Source: Spirochaetota bacterium (GTDB taxonomy: Bacteria; Spirochaetota; B62-G9). From it: a stretch of 11,593 nucleotides of DNA. The position numbers and the translations under genes were made by a program. Of the stretch, positions 1-6,520 are shown in pieces; within the stretch, counting starts at the first letter, position 1, and every line of letters starts with the position of its first letter. The stretch lies in NCBI GenBank assembly GCA_026990615.1, contig JALXDB010000434.1, forward strand, positions 1 through 11,593, in the 5' to 3' direction. The notes below the pieces were generated by a model. That model was not told the origin of the DNA, made no database searches, and saw nothing but the letters and a program-made list of their open reading frames with translations.

Positions 1-1183
1 TTTGATATGTATAGTACCCTTCTCTTATAATCTTCGCGGCAAGCCTCATTTTTGACTCATTTAACACAAAGGCTGCTCTGATTTCATCATTGCCGAGTCC
101 TTCAGTTTGATAAAACCCGCCGGCCGGAGCAACCATTGTGGTTGCCCCATCTATATCGAAATCCTCAAGAAGGAACCTTGCAAAATCCTCGCTGTTTACA
201 CCTTCAAGTTTAATAATGATGTAAAAAGCTCCCTCTGGATTTGGAACTATAATACCGTTAGCCCCTGAAAGCTCTTCTATAAAAGAATTTTTTCTCAACC
301 TGTATTCTTCCAGTATCCCTTTGAAATATGAGTCAGGAAGGTCGAACTCAACTTCGGCAAGGTACTGCTCAAGTGTGGGAGGGGAGAGCCTCGCCATTGC
401 AAACTTCTCTACAGAGGTGAGAATATCCTGATTCTTTGCTATTAAAAAACCAATTCTGGCTCCGCACGATGAGAATCTTTTGGATATGCTATCTGTCACT
501 ATGACTCTGTCCTCTATTTCACCGTACTGCAGAGGAGATACAAATTCCCTGTTTATATAGATAAACTCTCTGTAGACTTCATCAGAAATGATAAATATAT
601 CCTTTTCAACGGCAATATCTTTGATCCATTCTATTTCTTCTCTTGTATAGACTGTACCCGTTGGATTTGAAGGATTACATAAAAGTATTGCCTTTGTTTT
701 TCTGTTGATCTTTTTTTCTATCTCTGCTTTTGACCTAAAATGAAAACTGTTTTCGATAGTTGTTGTTATCGGGTTTAATTCTACTCCCAGAAGCTGGGCG
801 AAGCTTTTATAGTTTGCATAGAATGGCTCTGCTACCACAATATTGTCTCCAGGATCACAGGTGGCAGCAATGGCAAACAGGACAGCCTCGCTTCCTCCCG
901 TGGTAATAGCTATTTCATCAGGATTTATATGAACTCCGTATCTGTTGAAGTAGTGAGAAATTTTTTCTCTAAGGGATGTAAAACCGGTTGAAGGACTGTA
1001 TGCGATAACCTCGGTGTCGAGGTTCTTTATTCGGTCGATAGCTTCGGGTGGTGTTGCTATATCTGGCTGTCCGATATTTATATACAATACTACCTTGCCG
1101 TCATTTTCAGCCTTTTTTGCAAGGGGGAATAGTTTTCTTATTGGAGATGCCTGTATATTTTTTGCTCTGCTTGAAACATTCAT
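1..1183 (-). CDS. Class I/II PLP-dependent aminotransferase (3' end cut by window edge)
   Basis: Fold-type I, pyridoxal-phosphate-dependent aminotransferase, a cytosolic enzyme that moves an amino group between an amino acid and a 2-oxo acid. The reading frame stays open from ATG 1183 to the left edge (394 codons visible), close to the usual family length of about 390-400, so only a few residues and the stop are missing. Visible family marks are NIGQPD (36-41), the SNPTG turn with N173, the SDEVY segment with D201 and Y204 that holds the cofactor ring, SISKR with the Schiff-base lysine K235, and R369 in EIRAAF, the expected substrate carboxylate binder. An AAGGAAGG ribosome-binding site precedes the ATG, which supports this start. 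The N-terminus (SRAKNIQASPIRKL) recalls a bacterial subgroup often labelled aspartate-type aminotransferase, but the amino acid specificity cannot be read from the sequence. The next gene upstream, 1309-1659, is on the same strand. Confidence 0.93.
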   Translation of the reverse strand, partial: MNVSSRAKNIQASPIRKLFPLAKKAENDGKVVLYINIGQPDIATPPEAIDRIKNLDTEVIAYSPSTGFTSLREKISHYFNRYGVHINPDEIAITTGGSEAVLFAIAATCDPGDNIVVAEPFYANYKSFAQLLGVELNPITTTIENSFHFRSKAEIEKKINRKTKAILLCNPSNPTGTVYTREEIEWIKDIAVEKDIFIISDEVYREFIYINREFVSPLQYGEIEDRVIVTDSISKRFSSCGARIGFLIAKNQDILTSVEKFAMARLSPPTLEQYLAEVEFDLPDSYFKGILEEYRLRKNSFIEELSGANGIIVPNPEGAFYIIIKLEGVNSEDFARFLLEDFDIDGATTMVAPAGGFYQTEGLGNDEIRAAFVLNESKMRLAAKIIREGYYTYQ

Positions 1184-1308
1184 TATGGCCTTCCTTTTAA
1201 GATGAGAATTTTAGAAAGGTTTTATAAACCAGCAATTTTTAGGATATATTAAGCATATAAGGGGGTAAATATCAATATTAATGTTTCTAAAAGATAAAAA
1301 AAATCTGG

Positions 1309-1659
1309 CTAGACAAAGGTACTTTTAACGGTTTCCATTAACATCCTGATTCCCGCCCTTAGTCTGGTTAATTCATCGTACATCCTTTTGAGTTCTTTCA
1401 ATACCGTGTTTTTAAACTCATCTATTTCGTTGTACTGGCCTTCGTCCAGGTTTTCTATCCACCTTTTAAAGTGTTCTACAGCTTCAAGTTCTTCATCAAA
1501 TACCGTTAAGTTTTCCCTTAAAACGTATCCGTCGGGTTTGATGTGGGTTTTTTTATACTCTCTTTTGAATTCTTCCTTATCCCTGTTGATCTCTTCTATG
1601 AGGGCATTCATCTTATTTATAAGCCTTTTTTTGTAATGTTTTATCCTTGCTTTTGTCAC
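1309..1659 (-). CDS. Small helical protein of unknown function, GTG start
   Basis: A 116-residue protein that I do not recognise. It is Lys/Glu/Arg-rich, has no cysteine, no signal peptide and no membrane segment. Heptad-like stretches around residues 1-40 (KARIKHYKKRL, NALIEEINRDKEEFKREY) and 80-112 (FKNTVLKELKRMYDELTRL) suggest two long amphipathic helices, perhaps a coiled-coil hairpin, joined by a short segment with Pro and Gly (HIKPDGYVL). It is probably cytosolic. An in-frame ATG lies 12 codons upstream at 1695, but it has no ribosome-binding site, and a perfect TATAAT (1689-1684) lies between the two candidates. The GTG at 1659 has AGGAGGT (1672-1666) six bases upstream, so I take it as the start. 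A T-run follows the stop at about 1304-1297 without a convincing hairpin. Whether it is a real gene rests on the strong ribosome-binding site and the sensible protein composition. Confidence 0.72.
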   Translation of the reverse strand: MTKARIKHYKKRLINKMNALIEEINRDKEEFKREYKKTHIKPDGYVLRENLTVFDEELEAVEHFKRWIENLDEGQYNEIDEFKNTVLKELKRMYDELTRLRAGIRMLMETVKSTFV

Positions 1660-1665
1660 ATTCTC

Positions 1666-1672
1666 ACCTCCT
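1666..1672 (-). promoter_or_regulatory. Ribosome-binding site that decides the start of the small helical protein
   Basis: On the minus strand AGGAGGT sits six bases before GTG 1659. The alternative ATG at 1695 has no purine-rich site upstream. Confidence 0.75.
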
Positions 1673-1683
1673 CTTTTCTTCAA

Positions 1684-1712
1684 ATTATAAGACATTGTTG
1701 TTGAGATTTGTA
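1684..1712 (-). promoter_or_regulatory. Putative promoter of the small helical protein gene
   Basis: A perfect -10 hexamer TATAAT (1689-1684) is preceded, 17 bases upstream, by a weak -35 (TACAAA, 1712-1707). The expected start of transcription near 1677 gives an 18-nt leader holding the AGGAGGT site, consistent with translation from GTG 1659. Confidence 0.45.
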
Positions 1713-1781
1713 ATTTTTAGAGGTAGGATTTTTTATTTGTTCTAAAAACCATAAAAAAGGCCAATTAAACAGTAAAAAAAT

Positions 1782-1813
1782 AAAAAAGAGGCAGAACTTT
1801 TTCTGCCCCTTTC
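1782..1813 (-). terminator. Intrinsic terminator downstream of the disulfide oxidoreductase
   Basis: Read on the minus strand, GGCAGAA and TTCTGCC (1807-1801 and 1796-1790) form a perfect 7-bp stem with a 4-base loop, extendable across one mismatch into the flanking runs. The stem is followed by TCTTTTTTATTTTTTT. The tract on the plus-strand side is much weaker, so minus-strand termination is meant. It lies about 170 bases after the stop at 1976. Confidence 0.85.
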
Positions 1814-1975
1814 TAGTATTGCAGACCCTGTACAGAGCTGGCTAATGATATATTTTACTCTGCAGAGAACTCTGAAAACCGAGTCTCCATCAGATGCTGC
1901 AGATGGGTTATTTAAAAGAGATTCTTCTACAAACAGGTTTATTTTCATCCCTGCTATGAATCAGCATTCCTACAT
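1814..1975 (-). other. Unassigned stretch between the oxidoreductase stop and its terminator
   Basis: About 160 bases, apparently transcribed on the minus strand because the only good terminator lies beyond them. They contain several short inverted repeats, including a CCATC/GATGG pair and the palindrome CTCTGCAGAG, and are less AT-rich than the other gaps. A 68-codon open frame (1948-1742) runs through the terminator hairpin and its T-tract, so I do not believe it codes. This could be a long 3' untranslated region or a small RNA; I see no match to a known RNA family. Confidence 0.3.
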
Positions 1976-2617
1976 CTACTTGTTCGCAACTTCCAAGAGT
2001 TTATCTGCAAACACTTTTTCGGGAACGGCCCCCTCAATGAAGTCGTCCTCATTAAATACGCTTCTTGGAACTCCCATTACATTGTATTTATTGGCCAGTT
2101 CCGGGAATTCAATTGCTTCAACCATATCGCCCCTCACATTATCGGATACATAGGCGAACTTATGGGCAAGCATAACTGCCCTGGGACAGTAAGGACATGT
2201 GGGTGTTATGAAAACCTGTATATGCACCGGCTTCTGTATTGAGGTTATCTTTTCGACCGTACTGTCGCTTAAACCGTGTTCGCCTGTAGAGACGACTTTG
2301 ATTGCATCGAGCAGGGACACAAATTCATACCCGCTCGGAATGCCGAAGAACCTTATTCCGTAGTCTTTATCCTCAGACATAATAACGATTGCGGGAATTT
2401 TATCAATGCTATACTTCTCTGCTACTTCCTTATCGCCGGTGAAGTCGTATTTTTCAACCTGTATCTTGTCGGATAATTTGGAAATATCATCGACGAGTTC
2501 AACTGTCTGGGGACAGTACATACAGTCTTTGTCCTGTGAAAAGGTTAAAATTTTTACGTTCTTTTTTAATTCACCGAGTAATTCTTTTGCCTGTTGGGCT
2601 GTTTTTTCATCAATCAT
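1976..2617 (-). CDS. pdo: Protein disulfide oxidoreductase (two thioredoxin folds, thermophile type)
   Basis: A 213-residue cytosolic thiol-disulfide oxidoreductase of the glutaredoxin-like PDO family, best known from Pyrococcus furiosus, where it makes and reshuffles disulfide bonds in intracellular proteins of thermophiles. It consists of two tandem thioredoxin folds. The N-terminal unit (about 20-110) has the active site C32-M-Y-C35 and a cis-proline at IPA (P75). The C-terminal unit (about 130-213) has C141-P-Y-C144 and a cis-proline at VPR (P184). Both CxxC pairs are intact, and the length is near the 226 residues of the Pyrococcus protein. No signal peptide is visible. The ATG at 2617 has GGAGG five bases upstream. 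Electrons would be expected to come from a thioredoxin reductase-like partner, which is not in this window. It is divergent from the protease gene at 2995. Confidence 0.93.
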   Translation of the reverse strand: MIDEKTAQQAKELLGELKKNVKILTFSQDKDCMYCPQTVELVDDISKLSDKIQVEKYDFTGDKEVAEKYSIDKIPAIVIMSEDKDYGIRFFGIPSGYEFVSLLDAIKVVSTGEHGLSDSTVEKITSIQKPVHIQVFITPTCPYCPRAVMLAHKFAYVSDNVRGDMVEAIEFPELANKYNVMGVPRSVFNEDDFIEGAVPEKVFADKLLEVANK

Positions 2618-2647
2618 TTAATCCTCCAGATAAATATAAAAAATTAT

Positions 2648-2673
2648 TAATATTAGTATTTTAGTAATATTAG
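2648..2673. repeat. Pair of TAATATTAG boxes in the oxidoreductase leader
   Basis: TAATATTAG occurs at 2648-2656 and again at 2665-2673, with starts 17 bases apart. Each core TAATATTA is itself a palindrome. The pair lies between the putative promoter and the ribosome-binding site of the disulfide oxidoreductase, where a regulator could bind. The surrounding DNA is very AT-rich, so chance is a serious alternative. Confidence 0.3.
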
Positions 2674-2696
2674 AAAATTCTTAAATACTCATCCTT

Positions 2697-2725
2697 AATT
2701 TAATATTTTTTCCCTTTTTAATCAA
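2697..2725 (-). promoter_or_regulatory. pdo: Possible promoter of the disulfide oxidoreductase
   Basis: TTGATT (2725-2720), 17 bases, then TAAATT (2702-2697), which would start transcription near 2690 and give a leader of about 73 bases. Both hexamers are imperfect and the region is AT-rich, so this is only the best candidate seen. Confidence 0.3.
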
Positions 2726-2810
2726 TATTTTAAGACAAAAATTGTATGCTAATTCTGTTTATTTCAACTGGCAGGTCTGTAGGAGGTCTTTTTTTGATAT
2801 TCTTAATATT

Positions 2811-2839
2811 TTAACAGGCTGTAGGTCAATACATATTGT
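2811..2839 (+). promoter_or_regulatory. Possible promoter of the processing protease gene
   Basis: TTAACA (2811-2816, one base off consensus), 17 bases, then TATTGT (2834-2839). Transcription would start near 2846, leaving a leader of about 150 bases before ATG 2995. A second, weaker candidate is TTGTGT (2859-2864) with TAAATA (2881-2886). Confidence 0.35.
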
Positions 2840-2888
2840 ATATTATTATGCTGTTTTTTTGTGTTAAGTTATATTAATATTAAATAAA

Positions 2889-2949
2889 GTACCAATGGGT
2901 TTTGCATCTTCCTGCATAAATCTAAAAGGAATAAAAAATCAATTGGTAT
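2889..2949 (+). promoter_or_regulatory. Possible folded 5' leader of the processing protease gene
   Basis: TACCAAT (2890-2896) and ATTGGTA (2942-2948) are perfect complements, with a G-U pair possible just outside. Inside them is a short TGCA/TGCA hairpin (2903-2906 with 2913-2916) whose six-base loop ends in TTCC (2909-2912), complementary to GGAA at 2928-2931, so a small pseudoknot is possible. The palindrome ATCTTTAAAGAT (2948-2959) overlaps the closing stem and could compete with it. It matches no riboswitch class I know, and chance pairing in AT-rich DNA is possible. Confidence 0.3.
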
Positions 2950-2994
2950 CTTTAAAGATAAAAAAAAGATAAAAACGTATTAGGGTTGGTTAAT

Positions 2995-4389
2995 ATGAAA
3001 AAGAGAGAAAGACTTCTTTGGATAGCTGTTGTTGTTTTTATAATCATTATATCAACAGCTTCTGGGTTACACCACTGGATTTTTGCCGGCAACTCGAATA
3101 AAACATATGAACAGCTCAAACTTTTTAACGAGGTGTTTAACCTTATAAGAACTGAATATTACGATCCCAAGAAAGCCGATCCGGAAAATCTGATAAACGG
3201 TGCTATAGAGGGGATGATTAAAGCGCTGGATGATCCCCATACCTCTTTTCTTAATAAAGAGCTCTTCAGCGAACTTCAAACGGATACAAAGGCTGAATTC
3301 GGAGGTCTTGGAATTGTAATAGGCATAAGGGATGGATGGATAACCGTTATTGCACCTATAGATGATACACCTGCATCACGGGCGGGAATTAAAGCCGGTG
3401 ACAAAATAATTGAGATTGAGGGTAAATCAACCAAAGGCTACACCACTATGGATGCGGTAAGGCTTTTAAGGGGAAAGGTTGGGACCAAGGTAAATATAAC
3501 TATCAAAAGAGAGTCGGTTAAAGAGCCCCTGCATTTTACCATTGTTAGAGGCTTGATTAAAATAGAAACTGTAAAATCTACAATGATAGACAACCATATT
3601 GGATATATCAGGATTTCACAGTTCAGCGAACCGACACCTGAAGCTTTTATGAGTCAGGTTTTGAAGTTGAAAGAAAAAGGTGCTGATTCTTTTATAATAG
3701 ATTTGAGGAATAATCCGGGGGGACTCCTTTCATCGGTTATACAGATTGCAGATATGGTACTTGATGAAGGAGTCATAGTTAGCACCAGAGGAAGGGATCC
3801 GAATGATTATCATCAGTATAAGGCCAGAAAGGGCTCGTTAATACCTGGTCTGCCCCTTATAGTTATGATAAACGGAGGCAGTGCCTCCGCTTCTGAGATC
3901 TTTGCGGGTGCTATTAAAGACAATCACAGGGGTATACTTGTAGGAACAAAGAGCTACGGCAAAGGTTCTGTTCAAACGGTGAGGCAGCTGCCGGGGGGTG
4001 TTGGTTTGAGGATAACTACAGCTCTCTACTACACTCCATCTGGAAAATGCATAGACAAGATTGGGATAGAACCCGACGAGGTGGTAAAACCGGTGGAGAT
4101 TTCTGATGAAGATATGAAGAAGATAAAAAAGATTGAAGAAAAGAAGATTATCCGAAAGTTTGTGGATGAACATCCTGTCATAACGGAAAAGGATTATCAG
4201 GAGCTGTACGACCTCCTTAAAAAGGAAAAACTGGAACTTGCACCCATTATTGTAAGAAGACTGGTGAAGAACGAACTTGAAAGAAATAAGATACCCTCTC
4301 TGATCGATCTGGATTACGATGTACAGCTCAAACATGCGGTTAATATGCTTAACGTGGTTGATACACTTATAAAGAAAAAGGCTTCCTGA
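2995..4389 (+). CDS. ctpA: C-terminal processing peptidase, family S41, membrane-anchored
   Basis: A 464-residue tail-specific serine protease that should act outside the cytoplasmic membrane, trimming or degrading envelope proteins recognised by their C-termini. After MKKRER, residues 7-24 form one hydrophobic segment, either an uncleaved anchor or a signal peptide. A PDZ domain (about 98-173, with GLGIVIG and SRAGIKAGDKI) binds substrate tails. The S41 core follows, with DLRNNPGG at 236-243. The Ser-Lys dyad is seen in GSASASE and SYGKGSVQ; S298 and K323 are 25 residues apart, as in E. coli Prc. A charged helical C-terminal region of about 100 residues ends the protein. TTG 2986 is in frame upstream, but AGGG (2982-2985) touches it; the same site is nine bases from ATG 2995, so I prefer the ATG. 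The substrate is unknown. The YjbQ gene follows after 67 bases and may be cotranscribed. Confidence 0.95.
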   Translation: MKKRERLLWIAVVVFIIIISTASGLHHWIFAGNSNKTYEQLKLFNEVFNLIRTEYYDPKKADPENLINGAIEGMIKALDDPHTSFLNKELFSELQTDTKAEFGGLGIVIGIRDGWITVIAPIDDTPASRAGIKAGDKIIEIEGKSTKGYTTMDAVRLLRGKVGTKVNITIKRESVKEPLHFTIVRGLIKIETVKSTMIDNHIGYIRISQFSEPTPEAFMSQVLKLKEKGADSFIIDLRNNPGGLLSSVIQIADMVLDEGVIVSTRGRDPNDYHQYKARKGSLIPGLPLIVMINGGSASASEIFAGAIKDNHRGILVGTKSYGKGSVQTVRQLPGGVGLRITTALYYTPSGKCIDKIGIEPDEVVKPVEISDEDMKKIKKIEEKKIIRKFVDEHPVITEKDYQELYDLLKKEKLELAPIIVRRLVKNELERNKIPSLIDLDYDVQLKHAVNMLNVVDTLIKKKAS

Positions 4390-4456
4390 TTTTGTACATG
4401 ATTTAATACAGTGGTGCCATTATATATATTCTGATTCATATTGGAGGTGGTGGGTG

Positions 4457-4858
4457 ATGACCATAGAGGAAATCCCCGTTAAAAGCAGGTTAAGGATAGA
4501 GTTTATAAATCTTGATGGAATAATCAGGGATTTTCTTAACAGGGCCGGCCAAAAAGAGGGGGTTTTAACAATTTTTGTACCTCATACAACGGCTGGAGTT
4601 ACAATTAACGAAAATGCTGATCCGAGCGTTGTAAGGGATATAATAAAAACGACAGAAAAGCTTGTTCCCTACAGGGGCGATTACACACATTTTGAAGGTA
4701 ATTCCGATGCTCACATTAAAGCATCGCTGTTTGGACATAGTGAAACGATTATCATAAGCGGGGGAAAGCCTCTACTCGGAACATGGCAGTCTGTGTATTT
4801 CTGTGAGTTTGATGGTCCAAGAAGCAGAAGAGTCATATTAAGTCTGAACAATTCTTAA
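4457..4858 (+). CDS. yjbQ: YjbQ/UPF0047 family protein (secondary thiamine-phosphate synthase type)
   Basis: A 133-residue cytosolic protein of the YjbQ/UPF0047 family, small single-domain proteins that form trimers. Some members show weak thiamine-phosphate synthase activity, hence the usual name, but the physiological role is unsettled. The full conserved set is present: HTTAG at 43-47, NENAD at 51-55, HFEGNSDAHIKASL (78-91) with putative metal-binding H78 and H86, LGTWQ at 107-111, and EFDGPR at 117-122. The length is normal. GGAGGTG (4443-4449) lies seven bases before ATG 4457; a GTG directly before it (4454) is also in frame but too close to that site. The gene lies 67 bases after the protease stop on the same strand, with no terminator seen between them. 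Confidence 0.92.
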   Translation: MTIEEIPVKSRLRIEFINLDGIIRDFLNRAGQKEGVLTIFVPHTTAGVTINENADPSVVRDIIKTTEKLVPYRGDYTHFEGNSDAHIKASLFGHSETIIISGGKPLLGTWQSVYFCEFDGPRSRRVILSLNNS

Positions 4859-5121
4859 TATTTTAGATTTAAATTAGATTTAAAATACCTGGTCAAATAA
4901 ATATTTGTGTAGAGCATTCCACCCGGTACCATCCCCTAGAATTTGGAAGGGTATTACAATCAAAAAAACAGCGGTCGACCAGCCAAGAAATATATAAAAA
5001 TATATAAATGGAAGAATTATATCTTTTATATTATATTTGTATTAGGATGGTTAATAGCTTGTTGCTGGTTGGTGATGAACAGGAGTGAAATAACCAGTTT
5101 GAAATAGGAAAGGAGGAGGAG
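4859..5121. other. Intergenic region with a GC-richer island
   Basis: This 263-base gap holds the tandem repeat above, then an island (4889-4982) clearly richer in G and C than its flanks. The island has CTGGTC at its left end (4889-4894) and the exact complement GACCAG at its right end (4977-4982), plus the palindromes GGTACC (4925-4930) and GGTCGACC (4973-4980). After it comes a very AT-rich stretch (about 4988-5045) where a promoter for the next gene may lie; TATATT with a poor -35 is the best I see. No protein-coding signal is convincing. Confidence 0.35.
4863..4884. repeat. Tandem 11-bp repeat TTAGATTTAAA, two copies
   Basis: Two exact adjacent copies (4863-4873 and 4874-4884) lie just after the yjbQ stop. 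No hairpin terminator is visible here. Probably a simple slippage product. Confidence 0.6.
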
Positions 5122-5529
5122 ATGGTATTATTTCTGGGTTTGGCGTCTTTAATCGGGGGATTTATCATAACAATGCCCCTTTTTATGGAAAAATATCCTG
5201 TACTTGGTAAAATAGATGAAAAGATTGCGCCCTACAAGATAATAATAGGCCTATCTATTCTGATTATCGGTGTTATAACTCTCTTTGTACCCTATCATGG
5301 AGATGGAAAGGCCCTAATACCAATATTTGGAGACCTTTTTCCCTCAATATTTGCTATTCTTTCGGGAGCCTACATCTCTATAGATTTTCTTGAATCCTTA
5401 AAAGGGGTTAAGGGTACATTTTTTGAGAAGCTTAAAAATATTCTTCACAGGTATCAGTTCCCGATCGGTTTTGCCAGTATATTCTTTGGGATTTTTCACT
5501 GGATATTGTTTAAAGTAGTTTTTTTCTAA
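5122..5529 (+). CDS. Four-helix membrane protein with internal duplication, function unknown
   Basis: A 135-residue integral membrane protein that I do not recognise. Four hydrophobic helices are visible at about 3-20, 37-57, 72-90 and 112-134. The halves look like a tandem duplication: each is a membrane helix, a charged amphipathic linker (KIDEKIAPY in the first, FFEKLKNILHRY in the second) and a second helix. Corresponding residues match in order and spacing: G12 with G82, Y38 with Y111, G43 with G116, and G50 with G123. No catalytic or metal-binding motif stands out. The start is ATG 5122 after a strong purine tract (AAAGGAGGAGGAG). The gene ends 33 bases before a strong terminator and probably has its own promoter in the 263-base gap upstream. 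Confidence 0.8.
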   Translation: MVLFLGLASLIGGFIITMPLFMEKYPVLGKIDEKIAPYKIIIGLSILIIGVITLFVPYHGDGKALIPIFGDLFPSIFAILSGAYISIDFLESLKGVKGTFFEKLKNILHRYQFPIGFASIFFGIFHWILFKVVFF

Positions 5530-5561
5530 CTTTATATTTTGTGGTTCGAAGAAGACGAAAC

Positions 5562-5594
5562 AAAACCTCCCGTTTTCAGGGAGGTTTTATTTTT
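5562..5594 (+). terminator. Strong intrinsic terminator, probably bidirectional
   Basis: AAAACCTCCC (5562-5571) and GGGAGGTTTT (5579-5588) pair perfectly over 10 bp around a 7-base loop, followed on the plus strand by ATTTTTAAG. On the minus strand the stem ends in TTTTG followed by TTT. It lies between the convergent stops of the membrane protein (5529) and hisG (5615), so it can end both transcripts. Confidence 0.92.
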
Positions 5595-5614
5595 AAGTTT
5601 AAAAAATTATAGAA

Positions 5615-6517
5615 TCATGAATGCTCAAGCATATCATCTTTGTTGACTATTTTGTTCAGAGAATATTCAATAATTCCATCAGCACCTTTCTGCAGTAGCT
5701 CGGGAACTATTCTTCTCACAACACTCTCATGCACAACTGTTTCTACAGAAAACCATTTTTTGTTGTAAAGTTGTGATATTGTGGGGGCTGTGAGGCTGGG
5801 AAGAATGGAAATTACATCTTCCAGATTTTCTTCGGGAACGTTCATCTTCAAACCGACCATATTTTCGGCATTTAGCGCTCCCTTTAAAAGCATAGCCACC
5901 TGCTGGATTTTGCTCCTCTTCCACGGGTCTTCCATACTCTTTTTATTTGCTATCAGCTTTGTGTTTGTTTCGAGAAGGGTATGAATAATCTTGAGTCCAT
6001 GAGCCTCAATTGTTGTACCTGTTTCTGTTACTTCAACTATAGCATCAACCAGCCCTCCTGCGACCTTTGCCTCTGTAGCACCCCAGGAAAATTCAACTTT
6101 AACGGGAATATTTCTTTCAGCGAAATATTTCTTTGTAAAGTTTACCAGCTCTGTGGATATCGTTTTACCCGCACAGTCCTCAAGGTTTTTAATAGGAGAA
6201 TTGTTCGGTACAGCTAAAACCCATCTGGCCTTTCTGGTGCTGGTTTTGGAGTAAACGAGGTCAGATATTATTTTAACATCCGCATCATTCTCCAGTATCC
6301 AGTCCAGACCTGTTAATCCAACATCGAATATCCCGGATTCAACGTACCTTGCCATTTCCTGCGCCCTTACAAGGGAGCAGCTTATTTCTTCATCGTCGAT
6401 GGAGGGAAAGTAGTTTCTCGGTCTTATCTTTATATTCCATCCTGCCTTTTTAAACAATTCAACCGTTGCATTTTCCAAACTTCCTTTGGGTATTCCAATT
6501 TTTAATATGTTGCTCAC
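5615..6517 (-). CDS. hisG: ATP phosphoribosyltransferase, long form (HisG)
   Basis: Catalyses the first step of histidine synthesis, joining ATP and PRPP to give phosphoribosyl-ATP, in the cytosol. At 300 residues it is the long form, which carries its own histidine-sensing C-terminal domain and needs no HisZ. The N-terminal catalytic part starts with the typical [10 protein letters not shown] (6-15); [10 protein letters not shown] lies at 64-73, and the PRPP loop is EVTETGTT (162-169). The regulatory domain (about 215-295) ends in the usual [13 protein letters not shown]. The start is GTG 6517, three bases after the hisI stop. Its ribosome-binding site GGGAGG is made by the last two hisI codons, so translation is probably coupled to hisI. 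Feedback inhibition by histidine is expected from the family. Confidence 0.96.
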   Translation of the reverse strand: MSNILKIGIPKGSLENATVELFKKAGWNIKIRPRNYFPSIDDEEISCSLVRAQEMARYVESGIFDVGLTGLDWILENDADVKIISDLVYSKTSTRKARWVLAVPNNSPIKNLEDCAGKTISTELVNFTKKYFAERNIPVKVEFSWGATEAKVAGGLVDAIVEVTETGTTIEAHGLKIIHTLLETNTKLIANKKSMEDPWKRSKIQQVAMLLKGALNAENMVGLKMNVPEENLEDVISILPSLTAPTISQLYNKKWFSVETVVHESVVRRIVPELLQKGADGIIEYSLNKIVNKDDMLEHS

Positions 6518-6520
6518 CTT

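Noticed and set aside
1742..1948. A 68-codon open frame on the minus strand after the disulfide oxidoreductase
   Set aside because: Its second half runs through the terminator hairpin and T-tract, which creates the Phe-rich end; there is no good ribosome-binding site and no recognisable protein.
3838..4335. A 165-codon open frame antisense to the processing protease
   Set aside because: It is the complement of a well-conserved S41 domain, with no family match and an unlikely amino acid composition.
4905..4997. A 30-codon open frame with a TTG start on the plus strand in the GC-richer island
   Set aside because: No ribosome-binding site, a rare start codon, and a length easily found by chance; I favour an RNA or decayed sequence if the island means anything.
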